Source of the DNA: Sva-07 sp963716235
GTDB taxonomy: Bacteria; Actinomycetota; Acidimicrobiia; Acidimicrobiales; Ilumatobacteraceae
Direction: 5' to 3'
Assembly (NCBI GenBank): GCA_963716235.1
Contig: CAVQTE010000028.1
Location: forward strand, 116,134-180,133
DNA: 64,000 nucleotides
Below the pieces are notes generated by a model that was not told the origin of the DNA, made no database searches, and saw only the letters and a list, made by a program, of their open reading frames with translations. Positions 33,869 through 44,593 of this stretch are shown one piece after another. Every line of letters starts with the position of its first letter. The stretch's first letter is position 1. The position numbers were made by a program, and so were the translations under genes.

Positions 33869-34843
33869 TCAGGACTGCGGTTCTGGCGGCGGCGGAGGAG
33901 GTGGAGGTGGCGGTGGAGGTGTGCTCGGTGACGCCGGTGGAGTGTCGGCCGGCGGTGGCGGCGGGGAGACGGCCTCACCGGGTGGCTGGGAGACGGCCTC
34001 ACCGGGTGGCGGTGGGGGCGACATCGGCGGGGCATCGACGCCGGTCACCACAGGGTTGTCAGCAGCCGGTGGCGTGCTCTTGCGGCTGCGCAGCACGAAG
34101 AAGACCACGGTGGCGATGACGGCCAACGCCACCAGGACCGCCACGATGATCAAGGTGTTCGAACTCGAGCTGCCGCCTGGCGTCCACTCGGCGGTCAGCG
34201 TGGCATCGCCGTCCACGACGAAGTCGGCGTCGGGCGTGATGTCCCAGGTCGCGGTGGAACCGTCCGTCGAGGTGGCGTTGTTGTCGCCGAGCGAGCCGGG
34301 TCCGGCCACGCTGAAGACGATCGAGAAGAGTTCGTCGAGGCTCACACCGAGCAGGTCGGTCATCTCGGCGGCGTCGCCGCCGCCGGTGAGTTCGTCGACA
34401 CCCTGCAGCGTGGCGGTGAACCTCGTGCCGGATTCGTCCTGCTCGATGCTGATCGACGAATCCTGTCCCGAGGTGGTCAGGTCGTCGATCGGCACGCCCG
34501 ACACGGTGCACTTCACACCGATCTCCGAGCCGTCGCTGATCTCTTCGACCTCGACGTCGAAGCCTTCGAGTGACCCGGTGACATCGCTGCACGGGTCGTC
34601 ACCCTCGGTCAGCGTCGACAGCAGATCCTCGCCACCGAGACCCATGAGGTCGCTCGTGTCCTGGCCGAGCAGACCACCGAGCTCCTCGAGCTGCTCGGTG
34701 TCGATGACGGTGAGGATCGACACGTCGGCGGTGCCGTCGTCGTTGATCGTGTAGGTCGACTCGAAACGGAAGCAGCCGGTGAGAACGAGAGATGCGACGA
34801 CGAGGAGAGCAGCCGGTACGGCACGACGAACGGATCGATGCAT
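33869..34843 (-). CDS. LppM-like lipoprotein with C-terminal membrane anchor and Pro-rich tail
   Basis: A 324-residue exported protein. The start MHRSVRRAVPAALLVVASLV and the lipobox LTGC (Cys24) mark a lipoprotein. The outer domain (FESTYTINDDGTADVSI, then KCTVSGVPIDDL) resembles the LppM domain of actinobacteria. A transmembrane helix follows (TLIIVAVLVALAVIATVVFF), then a basic RSRK stop and a cytoplasmic tail very rich in Pro with a GEAVS-PP repeat. The tail DNA is repetitive. Function is unknown; mycobacterial LppM is implicated in host interaction, which need not apply here. Confidence 0.72.
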   Translation of the reverse strand: MHRSVRRAVPAALLVVASLVLTGCFRFESTYTINDDGTADVSILTVIDTEQLEELGGLLGQDTSDLMGLGGEDLLSTLTEGDDPCSDVTGSLEGFDVEVEEISDGSEIGVKCTVSGVPIDDLTTSGQDSSISIEQDESGTRFTATLQGVDELTGGGDAAEMTDLLGVSLDELFSIVFSVAGPGSLGDNNATSTDGSTATWDITPDADFVVDGDATLTAEWTPGGSSSSNTLIIVAVLVALAVIATVVFFVLRSRKSTPPAADNPVVTGVDAPPMSPPPPPGEAVSQPPGEAVSPPPPPADTPPASPSTPPPPPPPPPPPPEPQS

Positions 34844-34884
34844 GATCCCACCGTAGCCGCCAGCATCCCGCCTGCTCGGGAATA

Positions 34885-34900
34885 ATACCACCCGGGGTAT
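34885..34900. promoter_or_regulatory. ATACC...GGTAT inverted repeat (CsoR/CstR-type operator candidate) before the MBL-rhodanese gene
   Basis: A 16-nt site ATACCACCCGGGGTAT, 35 nt ahead of the ATG of the MBL-rhodanese gene. The layout ATACC-N6-GGTAT is like operators of the CsoR/CstR family, whose CstR members sense persulfides and control rhodanese and persulfide dioxygenase genes. A second, more perfect copy lies at 37719-37734. No CsoR-family gene is in the window. Confidence 0.55.
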
Positions 34901-34935
34901 CGTTGCCAGTAGGGTCCGAGACGGAGGAGACGACG

Positions 34936-36321
34936 ATGAAGTTCACCCAGTACTACCTCGATTGCCTGTCGCAGGCGTCCTACCTGATCGGCGACGAGAC
35001 CACCGGCCGCGCCGTGGTCGTCGACCCCCGACGCGACATCGACGAATACGTTCGCGACGCTTCCGATGCAGGACTCGTCATCGAGCTCGTGATCGAAACC
35101 CATTTCCACGCCGACTTCCTGTCGGGCCACCTCGAGCTCGCCGACGCCACGGGTGCCGAGATCGGCTTCTCGTCGGTCGCCGTCACCGAGTTCCCCTCGC
35201 GCCCACTGGCCGACGGCGAACGGATCTCGCTCGGCGACGTCCAGCTCGAGATCCGCCACACGCCCGGCCACACACCCGAGTCGATCAGCATCGTCGTGTG
35301 GGAACACGCCGACGACGTGGTGCCCTACGGTGTACTGACCGGCGATGCGTTGTTCATCGGCGACGTCGGCCGCCCCGACCTGCTCGCTTCACTCGGCTTC
35401 ACGCGCGACGAACTCGCCGACCAGCTCTACGACAGCCTGCACGACAAGCTGCTCACCCTGCCGGATGCAACCCGCGTCTATCCCGCCCACGGCGCCGGCT
35501 CGGCGTGCGGCAAGAACCTCTCCACCGAGACGTGGTCCACGATCGGCGACCAGCGCGTCGAGAACTATGCACTCCTCGCCCCCGACAAGCGGACCTTCAT
35601 CGATCTCGTGACCGAGGGCCAGCCGCCCGCACCGTCGTACTTCGTCTACGACGCGGTGCTCAATCGCAAGGATCGGCCGCTCCTCGACGAGACGGCTGCG
35701 CTGCGGGCGCTCGACATCGACGAGGTCACGAGGCTGGTCGATGCCGGAGCGATGCTGCTCGATGGCCGGACACCCGAGGAATTCGCCCACGGGCATCTCG
35801 TCGGGTCGATCAACGTCGGCCTCGAGGGGCGCTACGCGGAGTTCGCCGGCTCGGTCGTGCCGAGCGACGACGACATCGTCCTCGTCGTCGAGCCGGGTTT
35901 CGAACTCGAGGCCCGCAATCGCCTCGGTCGCATCGGTTTCGATCGGGTGGTGGGGTATCTCGACAATCCGATGGGAGTGATGGCGGCGGCACCCGAGCGG
36001 ACCCAGCGGGCGTCGCGGCTCACGGTGCGCGAGTTCGAACAACGCCGCGTCGACATCGGTGGTATCCAGATCGTCGACATCCGCAATCCTGGTGAGGTCG
36101 CCCTCGGTGCGGTGCCCGGAGCAACAGCGATTCCCGTGGGGCAGCTTCCGGGACGCGTCGACGAACTCGACCCGAGTGCGCCCACGGTCGTCTACTGCGC
36201 CGGCGGGTATCGATCGTCGGTCGCCGCCAGCCTGCTGCGCCTCCGTGGATTCCATGACGTCTCCGACCTCGTGGGTGGTTTCGGGGCCTGGGTCGAAGTC
36301 ACCCAGGCGCCCGCTCGCTGA
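34936..36321 (+). CDS. Persulfide dioxygenase-like MBL protein fused to two rhodanese domains
   Basis: A 461-residue protein. Residues 1-240 are a metallo-beta-lactamase domain (ETHFHADFLSGH, RHTPGHTPESIS, LTGDALFIGDVGRPDL) of the glyoxalase II/ETHE1 type, which oxidises glutathione or bacillithiol persulfide. Two rhodanese domains follow. The first (LLDGRTPEEFAHGHLVGSIN) has no catalytic Cys; the second (IVDIRNPGEVALGAVPGA, VVYCAGGYRSSVA) has Cys421. The start is supported by the ribosome-binding site GGAGGAGAC at 34923-34931. It handles sulfane sulfur in the cytoplasm and is likely controlled by the CstR-type site upstream. Confidence 0.9.
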   Translation: MKFTQYYLDCLSQASYLIGDETTGRAVVVDPRRDIDEYVRDASDAGLVIELVIETHFHADFLSGHLELADATGAEIGFSSVAVTEFPSRPLADGERISLGDVQLEIRHTPGHTPESISIVVWEHADDVVPYGVLTGDALFIGDVGRPDLLASLGFTRDELADQLYDSLHDKLLTLPDATRVYPAHGAGSACGKNLSTETWSTIGDQRVENYALLAPDKRTFIDLVTEGQPPAPSYFVYDAVLNRKDRPLLDETAALRALDIDEVTRLVDAGAMLLDGRTPEEFAHGHLVGSINVGLEGRYAEFAGSVVPSDDDIVLVVEPGFELEARNRLGRIGFDRVVGYLDNPMGVMAAAPERTQRASRLTVREFEQRRVDIGGIQIVDIRNPGEVALGAVPGATAIPVGQLPGRVDELDPSAPTVVYCAGGYRSSVAASLLRLRGFHDVSDLVGGFGAWVEVTQAPAR

Positions 36322-36376
36322 CATCTCGCGTACGCATCGCGCGACGCGCCCGGCCGCACTCCGTACCATCGAGGCC

Positions 36377-37288
36377 ATGTCGTCCCGAGCGCGTCACGTC
36401 GCCGGCCTGCTCACCGAGACCTACGGAGAGTGGCGGAGGCATCGCACCATCCGCCTCGGTGCGGGACTGGCCTACTACGGGCTCTTCGCCTTCGTTCCGC
36501 TGCTGGCGGTGAGTCTCTCGTTGGCCGGCATCTTCTTCCAGAAGGACGACGTGCAGGACTATCTGGCCGGTCAGTTCGCCGACATTCTCGGCGACGATGC
36601 CGAGATGGTGAGCGCCGCACTCGCCGGGGCACTCGACGGGTTCGACTCGATGCTCGGGCTCGGTCTCGTCGGCGCGGTGTCGCTGGTGTTCACGGCGTCG
36701 CTCCTGGTGCTGGCACTCCAGGATGCGCTCGACACGATCTGGGAACGCCCGGTGCAAGTCGGCCTGCGCACCACGCTGGCGCGTCGGGTCCTGGCGTTCC
36801 TCGTGGTGGTCGGAGCCGGAGTGGTGCTGGCGGTGTCGTTCGCGCTGAACGCGGTGACGGCACTGTTCGGACGCATGGTCCCTGGCGTCGCCGTGGTGGG
36901 GTCGCTCGGCGAACTGATCGGAACAGCGGCATCCTGGGCACTCGGGATCGGCGTCATCGCGATGCTGTTCCGCTTTCTCACCGACGTGCGAGTTCCCTGG
37001 CGCAGCGTGCTCCTGGGCGCTGCGGCGACGGCACTGGGGGTCGCGATCGGGACCGTGGCAATCGGCGCGTATCTCCGCCGCTATGCGGCGTCGTCGCTCG
37101 TCGGTGCCACCGGCAGTGTGTTCCTGGTGCTGATCTGGATCTACTACGAGGCGCAGATCATCCTGGCCGGAGCCGAATTCACCCGGAGCCTCGCGAAGCG
37201 CGGGCTCGAATCGCCGGCTTCACTCGACGACGACGGGAAGCCCGGCGCTCTGCCAGGCGACGATGCCGCCGTCGACGTCGGAAGCTGA
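36377..37288 (+). CDS. YihY/BrkB-family membrane protein
   Basis: A 303-residue integral membrane protein with about six hydrophobic helices. The family pattern is RLGAGLAYYGLFAFVPLLAV at the start, then FFQKDDVQDYLAGQFADILG, and LIWIYYEAQIILAGAEFTR near the end. Family members were once annotated as ribonuclease BN; their role is unclear. The C-terminal 23 codons overlap the 3' end of the rhodanese lipoprotein gene on the opposite strand (69 nt). Confidence 0.88.
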   Translation: MSSRARHVAGLLTETYGEWRRHRTIRLGAGLAYYGLFAFVPLLAVSLSLAGIFFQKDDVQDYLAGQFADILGDDAEMVSAALAGALDGFDSMLGLGLVGAVSLVFTASLLVLALQDALDTIWERPVQVGLRTTLARRVLAFLVVVGAGVVLAVSFALNAVTALFGRMVPGVAVVGSLGELIGTAASWALGIGVIAMLFRFLTDVRVPWRSVLLGAAATALGVAIGTVAIGAYLRRYAASSLVGATGSVFLVLIWIYYEAQIILAGAEFTRSLAKRGLESPASLDDDGKPGALPGDDAAVDVGS

Positions 37289-37690
37289 AGCGAATCCGAG
37301 CTGCTCCATCAGTGCCAGCGTCTGGCCGCTGCGATTACCGGACCGGCAGTACACGAGGTACGGGACCTCAGGATCGAGTTGGCCCAGTTGATCGGCGAAG
37401 TCCGCGTCGTAGAAGTCGACCAGGACGGCACCGTCGAGGTGGCCCTCGGCGTACTCCTCGGGTGTGCGCACGTCGAGGACGACGAGATCGGCGGGAGGGG
37501 AGCCCACGATGGACGACGCCTGCTGTGGACTGATCGTCGCAAAGTCGCCGACCGTGACGATGCTCGTCTCTGTGACGCTCGTCTCTGTGCCGCTCGCCGC
37601 TGCGGCGGGCGCCTCGGTGGACGACGGGTCATCGCTGCCGCACGACGTGACGAGGGTTCCGACGATGAGGAGGACGGCAAATCGACGCAC
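37220..37690 (-). CDS. Rhodanese-domain lipoprotein
   Basis: A 156-residue exported sulfurtransferase-like protein starting at GTG 37688-37690. The signal is MRRFAVLLIVGTLVTSCGSD, with lipid-modified Cys17, followed by a Ser/Thr/Ala-rich linker. The single rhodanese domain shows LVVLDVRTPEEYAEGHLDGA and LVYCRSGNRSGQ with catalytic Cys115. It ends DGGIVAWQSAGLPVVVE, a standard rhodanese finish, so the 69-nt convergent overlap with the YihY gene is real. It probably acts outside the membrane on sulfane sulfur. Its upstream spacer holds the ATACCC-type site. Confidence 0.88.
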   Translation of the reverse strand: MRRFAVLLIVGTLVTSCGSDDPSSTEAPAAAASGTETSVTETSIVTVGDFATISPQQASSIVGSPPADLVVLDVRTPEEYAEGHLDGAVLVDFYDADFADQLGQLDPEVPYLVYCRSGNRSGQTLALMEQLGFASASDVDGGIVAWQSAGLPVVVE

Positions 37691-37718
37691 GGTGATGATG
37701 ATAGCACCCTCGGGCGGT

Positions 37719-37734
37719 ATACCCCATTGGGTAT
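37719..37734. promoter_or_regulatory. ATACCC-N4-GGGTAT inverted repeat (CsoR/CstR-type operator candidate)
   Basis: A perfect 6+4+6 inverted repeat, ATACCCCATTGGGTAT, 29 nt upstream of the rhodanese lipoprotein start. It matches the site before the MBL-rhodanese gene (34885-34900) in half-site and spacing, linking the two sulfur genes into one likely regulon. Confidence 0.65.
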
Positions 37735-37798
37735 CGCTTGTCGACGACGGGCCGTCCGACTCTTGCGGACGCCCGTCGAATGCTGTTCAGTCGGAACC

Positions 37799-38758
37799 GT
37801 GTCCGCGTCCCAGGGATCTCCGCCCCCGCCCCACGATGACGTGATCGACGTGATCGACCTGGCCGACGGTCGGGTGATGACGGTCCGCGCCACGACCGCC
37901 GACGATGCCGAGCGGATCTCGGAGCTCTACGGCGATCTGACGATGATGGATCGGCATCGCCGGTTCTTCGGGGCGTTCACGCCGCAGGTCGACTGGTGTC
38001 GGAAGTGGGCGAGCGTGGGCGAGCGGGGTGGGTTCGGTGTGATCGCCCTGGTGAGCAACGGCGGTGACGCCGACGATGTCGACGATGACGATGACGCCGT
38101 TGTGGTGGCCGAGGCCGGCTACGCGATACGTGAAGACGGCGATGGTGACCTCGCGATCACGGTCGCGACGCCATGGCGTGGATGGCTCGGCCCCTACCTG
38201 CTCGATGTGCTGGTGCGCCGGGCAGCAATCGAGGGTGTTCGGAATCTTCAGGCCGAAATACTGCTCGAGAACGGACCGATGCTGTCGCTGCTGCGACGTC
38301 GTGACGCTGTTGCGGTCGAGCACGACGACGGAGTGGTTCGGTTGAGCATCGGCACGAGTGGAACCACGCCCGACTGGCCGCCGGGGGAGACGCGGCCGAG
38401 GATCCTCGTGGAGGTGCCTGGACGTCGATGGTCGGGCGAGCATGCCGCCGGGGCCGCAGGGCTGGCAACGACCATGTGTGCAGGCCCTGATCATCGTGTC
38501 AGGCACGGTTGCCCCGTGCTCGAGGGTGGGAGGTGTCCGCTCGCCGACGGCGCGGACGCGATCGTCGTGCTGCTCGATCCGGCTGACGAGCGCAGTCAGG
38601 AATTGATCGAGGCCCATCGTCGCAGCAACCCCGGCACGCCGGTACTCGTACGTCATCGAGCGGCCGACGCTGACGCCACCTCGAATGGATGCGTCGAACT
38701 CGAGGACGACGGTGCGCGCGCCGTCGCACAACTCGTTTCGCTGATCGGCCACCGATGA
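37799..38758 (+). CDS. GNAT-like acetyltransferase domain with C-terminal domain of unknown function
   Basis: A 319-residue protein starting at GTG 37799. The N-terminal half looks like a GNAT fold: MTVRATTADDAERISELYGD, an acidic insertion (DDVDDDDDAVVVAEAGYAI) and RRAAIEGVRNLQAEILLENG. The acetyl-CoA loop is poorly conserved. The C-terminal half (RRWSGEHAAGAAGLAT, CPVLEGGRCPLADGADAIVV) looks like a Rossmann-like or receiver-type domain with a Cys pair. I know of no assigned function. It is convergent with the ACP end of the PDH-like operon. Confidence 0.65.
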   Translation: MSASQGSPPPPHDDVIDVIDLADGRVMTVRATTADDAERISELYGDLTMMDRHRRFFGAFTPQVDWCRKWASVGERGGFGVIALVSNGGDADDVDDDDDAVVVAEAGYAIREDGDGDLAITVATPWRGWLGPYLLDVLVRRAAIEGVRNLQAEILLENGPMLSLLRRRDAVAVEHDDGVVRLSIGTSGTTPDWPPGETRPRILVEVPGRRWSGEHAAGAAGLATTMCAGPDHRVRHGCPVLEGGRCPLADGADAIVVLLDPADERSQELIEAHRRSNPGTPVLVRHRAADADATSNGCVELEDDGARAVAQLVSLIGHR

Positions 38759-38790
38759 GTCCCAGCGCGCACCGGTCGCGCCGACCACGG

Positions 38791-39069
38791 TCAACCGCCG
38801 AGGTAGCTGCAGAGTTCGTTGACCGTCGTCAGCCGGGGGTAATCGCGTTCGGGGATGTCACGACCTGCTTGCGTGGCGAGCCGGGTCATCACCGACAGGT
38901 GGTCCATCGAGTCGAGCTGAAGTTCGGTCCAGAAGTCGACATCGTGATCGAGGTCGGCGAGTTCCGGTTCCAGTTCGGGGGCGACATCGGCGATTGCGGC
39001 CAGGATCATGGTGACGGGATCGACGGTTCGGTGGTCGGCGGGGTCGGGAAGCGTGTTGTCGGTGTTCAT
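38791..39069 (-). CDS. Acyl carrier protein
   Basis: A 92-residue acidic protein with an ACP fold. The phosphopantetheine site is Ser54 in WTELQLDSMDHLSVM. It is the last gene of an operon with a dihydrolipoamide acyltransferase, two E1 subunits and an acyl-CoA synthetase; its ATG overlaps the stop of the E2 gene (ATGA at 39066-39069). There is no fatty-acid or polyketide synthase nearby, so this is a dedicated carrier. It might accept an acyl group produced by the dehydrogenase complex or by the synthetase. Confidence 0.88.
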   Translation of the reverse strand: MNTDNTLPDPADHRTVDPVTMILAAIADVAPELEPELADLDHDVDFWTELQLDSMDHLSVMTRLATQAGRDIPERDYPRLTTVNELCSYLGG

Positions 39070-40289
39070 GGATCCTCCGGGTGTTCGAGATGGGTGGCGA
39101 TCGTGGCGAGGAACCGGCTCCCGTTGGCGCCGTCGGTGGCGCGATGATCGGCGGCCAGGGTGGTGGTGACGACCGGCCGGATCGTGACGAGGTCGTCGAC
39201 GACCCAAGGCTGTCGTCGCGATCGGCCGAACCCGACGAGTGCGACCTGCGGCGGGGAGATCACCCCGTGTACGAGGTCGGCGCCCGTGTCGCCCAAGTTG
39301 GTGATCGTGATCGTCGATCCGGTCATCCAGCTGGCGCGCAGGTTGCCACTGCGAGCCGCTGACACGAGTTCGTTGAGTGCGGCCATGATCTCGTCGAGCG
39401 AGCGCTGGTCGGCGGCTTCGACATGCGGGGTCACCAGGCCGCCGCCTCGAAGCGAGATGGCCATGGCGACGTTCACCGAATCGGCCGGCTCGAAGTGGTC
39501 GTCGACCCATGAGCCGTTGAACTCGCCGTGGCGCGCCGCCGCGAGCGCGACGGCGCGGATGTAACACGCCGCGGGGAGCAGGCGTTCGGTGATCGGTCGG
39601 CTCGCATTGCGTTCGACGAGCCATGCTTCGAGCCGCCCGACATCGACGTCGCGCGCCAGGTGATAGTGGGGGATCTCCCGATTGGAACGGCTCATCCGTT
39701 CGGCGATGAGCGAGCGCATGGATGCCGGTGTGCGCCGACGCGCTGGTTCCTCGACCGGTTGTCCACGACGGACGTCTGCTTCGACAACAGCTCCGCCCGG
39801 GCCGGTGCCGGCGATCGTGGCGAGGTCGACCCCCAGTTCGGCGCCGAGGCGGCGGGCCAACGGCGACGCCGGCACGCGGTCACCGACGCGAACGGGGGGT
39901 GGTGCCGGCGTCGCCGATGCCGGCTTCGCTGATGCAGTTGGCGGGGCAGTAGGTCGTCCGATCGGCGGGGCGGTCGGCGGGGCAGTCGGCGGGGTGCCGA
40001 GCAGCTCAGGCTGCTCCACGGATCCGCGCAGTCTGACGATCGGGGTGCCCACCGCGATCAGCTCGCCGACCGGGACGAGGAAGGCTTCGACGGTGCCGTC
40101 GTGCCAGATCTCGATGTCGATGTCGGACTTCTCGGTCTCGACGACGGCCATCAGATCGCCCCGGTGGACGGTGTCGCCGATGGCGACACGCCACTCGACC
40201 ACCCGGCCTTCGTCCATGTCGGCGCCGAGCGATGGCAGCAGGTAGTCGAAACTGCCAACCGCAGCGTGGGTCGGTGTCGTGTCGCTCAT
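39066..40289 (-). CDS. Dihydrolipoamide acyltransferase (E2) of a pyruvate/2-oxoacid dehydrogenase
   Basis: E2 core of 407 residues. One N-terminal lipoyl domain (LPSLGADMDEGRVVEW) has lipoyl Lys54 in VVETEKSDIDIE. A Pro/Ala/Thr linker follows, encoded by short GC repeats near 39950-40010. Next come the peripheral-subunit-binding domain (ASPLARRLGAELGVDLATIA) and the catalytic domain ending in DHRATDG, with His382 and Asp386. The enzyme transfers the acyl group from lipoate to CoA. E1beta is upstream with a 4-nt overlap. No E3 (dihydrolipoamide dehydrogenase) is in this operon. Confidence 0.92.
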   Translation of the reverse strand: MSDTTPTHAAVGSFDYLLPSLGADMDEGRVVEWRVAIGDTVHRGDLMAVVETEKSDIDIEIWHDGTVEAFLVPVGELIAVGTPIVRLRGSVEQPELLGTPPTAPPTAPPIGRPTAPPTASAKPASATPAPPPVRVGDRVPASPLARRLGAELGVDLATIAGTGPGGAVVEADVRRGQPVEEPARRRTPASMRSLIAERMSRSNREIPHYHLARDVDVGRLEAWLVERNASRPITERLLPAACYIRAVALAAARHGEFNGSWVDDHFEPADSVNVAMAISLRGGGLVTPHVEAADQRSLDEIMAALNELVSAARSGNLRASWMTGSTITITNLGDTGADLVHGVISPPQVALVGFGRSRRQPWVVDDLVTIRPVVTTTLAADHRATDGANGSRFLATIATHLEHPEDP

Positions 40290-41305
40290 CGGCCACCGAC
40301 GAGGTCGAGTGCGGCGGCGACGATGCCGTCGACCTGGGGGATCGCGGCGAACTCCAGGTGCTTGGCATAGGGAATCGGCACCTCGGCGCTGGCGAGCCGG
40401 GCGACCGGGGCATCAAGCGACCAGAAACATCGCTCGGTGAGGCTCGCGGCGATCTCGGCGCTGAGGCCACCTGTCCGCCATCCTTCATCGACCACGAGCG
40501 CCCGGTTCGTGTGTGCGAGCGACGACGCCAGCGTGTCGAAGTCGAGCGGTCGCAGCGAGCGAAGGTCCACGACCTCGGCCGACACGCCCAGCGCTGCGAG
40601 GGCATCTGCGGCAGCGAGCGCCTTGGGCACCATGCCGGCCGACGCGATCACCGTCACGTCGCTGCCGACACGGCGTATCGCTGCCCGCTCGAGGTCGACG
40701 GGTCCGCGCGCCGGGTCGACCGGGCCTCGATCGTTGTACAGCGTCGCGTGTTCGAAGATGATCACCGGATTCGGATCGGCGAGCGCGGTCGGCAGCATCC
40801 AGCGGGCATCCTCGGGTGTTGCGGGAGCGACCACCTTGAGTCCGGGAACGTGCGCGAACCACCCCTCGAGGCTGTGCGAGTGCTGAGCGGCCAGCTGCCG
40901 ACCGGCGCCGGTGGTGGTGCGCACCACCAGTGGGACGTTGAACTGACCGCCCGACATGTGCAAGAGCGTTGCGGCGGTGTTGACCAACTGGTCGAGTGCC
41001 AGCAGGCTGAAGTTGACCGTCATGATCTCGACGATGGGGCGCAGGCCGCCGAGCGCCGCGCCGATGCCGGCGCCGACGAAGCCCGCCTCCGACAGCGGCG
41101 TGTTCCGCACGCGATCGCGACCGAACTCCTCGTAGAGGCCCTTGGTGACCGCGTAGGTCCCGCCATAGTCCGCGACGTCCTCACCCATCACGAACACCCG
41201 GTCGTCGGTGGCGAGCGCCTCGCGGATCGCCTCGCGGACCGCCTCGCGATAGGTCATCGTGGGGAGGTCCGTGGCGTCGGACAGTTGGTCGGTGCTCACG
41301 GCCAT
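40286..41305 (-). CDS. 2-oxoacid dehydrogenase E1 component, beta subunit (PdhB/AcoB-like)
   Basis: A 339-residue transketolase-fold subunit pairing with E1alpha to decarboxylate a 2-oxoacid. Signatures are TYREAVREAIREALATDDRV, MGEDVADYGGTYAVTKGL, NTPLSEAGFVGAGIGAAL, IVEIMTVNFSLLALDQLVN and EVVDLRSLRPLDFDTL. ATG 41305; E1alpha ends 12 nt upstream. It resembles pyruvate or acetoin dehydrogenase beta chains; pyruvate is the simpler reading given the acetyl-CoA-related neighbours. Confidence 0.92.
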   Translation of the reverse strand: MAVSTDQLSDATDLPTMTYREAVREAIREALATDDRVFVMGEDVADYGGTYAVTKGLYEEFGRDRVRNTPLSEAGFVGAGIGAALGGLRPIVEIMTVNFSLLALDQLVNTAATLLHMSGGQFNVPLVVRTTTGAGRQLAAQHSHSLEGWFAHVPGLKVVAPATPEDARWMLPTALADPNPVIIFEHATLYNDRGPVDPARGPVDLERAAIRRVGSDVTVIASAGMVPKALAAADALAALGVSAEVVDLRSLRPLDFDTLASSLAHTNRALVVDEGWRTGGLSAEIAASLTERCFWSLDAPVARLASAEVPIPYAKHLEFAAIPQVDGIVAAALDLVGGR

Positions 41306-41317
41306 ACCTCGTCATCG

Positions 41318-42384
41318 TCATCGATCATCGTCATCGGCGTGGTCGGAATCGGCCGTGTCGGATTCCTCGTCGTCGGGTTGCTCGTCGCCGGGTTGCTCGT
41401 CGGCGGCTCGGTCGGGCTCGGGTCGGTCACGGGTGACGTGGTCGAGCAGCGTGTCGACCGATTCGAGCGGTGCCGCATCGGCGGCGACCACGGCGGACTC
41501 GGTCTCGTTCCGTGCCGCTGACCACATCTGCTCGATGTCGTCGTCCGTCACGATGCCGTCGCGGAGCAGGCGGTCAGCGAACGTCGCGATCGGGTCGCGC
41601 TGCTTCCACTGCTCGACCTCGGCGGGATCACGGTAGAGATCTGGGTCGAACATCGAATGCGCCCGGAACCGGTAGGTCTGGAACTCGATGAACATCGGCC
41701 CGCCGTCGGCGCGGATCGAAGCGAGCGCCTTCGTGGTCGCCCGGTGGACTTCGGCGACGTCCATGCCGTCGACACTCCAGGCCGGAATCGCGTAGCTCGC
41801 CGCCTTGAGCGCGAGATCGATCTGCGACTCGCTCGAGCGCAGCGAGGTGCCCATCGCGTAGCGGTTGTTCTCGCAGCAGAACAGCACCGGCACGTTCCAC
41901 AACGCCGCGAGGTTCATCGCTTCGTGGAACTCGCCTTCGGCGACCGCCCCCTCACCGAAGAAGCAGACCGTCACCGCCCCCGACCGACCGAGCACCTGGT
42001 CGGCGAGTCCGAGCCCGACGGCGACCGGCAGGTGACCGCCGACGATCGCATTGCCCCCGAAGAACCGGGTCGCAGCGTCGAACAGGTGCATCGAGCCGCC
42101 CCGGCCACCCGAGCACCCCGTTGCCTTGCCGAACATCTCGCTCATGATCGATTCGGCGGAGACGCCGCGCAGGAGGGCGTGGCCGTGTTCGCGATACGTC
42201 GCGAGGACGGCATCGTCGGGTCCGAGACAGCTCATCACGCCGGTGGCGATCGCTTCCTCACCGATGTAGAGATGCAGGAAGCCGCGAATCTTGGACTCGC
42301 CGTACAGCTCCGCGCACCGCTCTTCGAACACGCGGATCCTGATCATGTCGGTCAGCAGCGACCGCCAGAGATCATGTTCATCGG

Positions 42385-42388
<4 letters not shown>
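41318..42388 (-). CDS. 2-oxoacid dehydrogenase E1 component, alpha subunit (PdhA/AcoA-like)
   Basis: A 356-residue thiamine-diphosphate subunit. The ThDP motif runs from FFGEGAVAEGEFHEAMNLAA (a GEG form of the usual GDG) to CCENNRYAMG. The substrate-channel HGH is in YREHGHALLRG, and the phosphorylation-loop-like region is FRAHSMFDPDLYR. The last 30 residues are a highly acidic, low-complexity tail (DEQPGDEQPDDEESD). The start overlaps the stop of the acyl-CoA synthetase gene (ATGA at 42385-42388). Confidence 0.92.
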
Positions 42389-44213
<1,825 letters not shown>

Positions 44214-44217
<4 letters not shown>

Positions 44218-44558
44218 GGCGAGAACTGCTCCAACGCTCGGAGGGCGTGGGTGGCGTAGGTCGACGCCGGGCCACCGCCCATCAACAGCGCGACCCCGAT
44301 GGCCTCGTGGACCTGCTCCGGCGTTGCTCCGGCCCGAAGCGCGTCGTGCGTGTGCAGCGCGATGCAGCCGTCACACCGCTGCACGATGCCGATCGCCAGG
44401 GCCATCAACTCCTTGGTCGCCTGCGTCAGCGCACCGTCGGCCACGGCAGACCGGTGGAGTTCCCCGAACCCCTTCATCTGGGCAGGGATGGCAGTCGTCA
44501 GGTCGCGGTAGCCCTGGCGGAGTTCGGTCCGCTGGGCCGGGAAGTCGTGAACGCTCAT
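44214..44558 (-). CDS. AhpD-like carboxymuconolactone decarboxylase-family protein
   Basis: A 114-residue helical protein starting at ATG 44556-44558 (MSVHDFPAQ). It carries the redox Cys pair and His of the AhpD type in QRCDGCIALHTHDALRAG, so a peroxidase or disulfide role is plausible. It is the first gene of the six-gene PDH-like operon, and its promoter region contains two copies of the 15-nt AGGG...GTCAT motif. Confidence 0.88.
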
Positions 44559-44593
44559 GGCCTCAATGGTCCGTCGCCGCGTCACCGGGCGCC

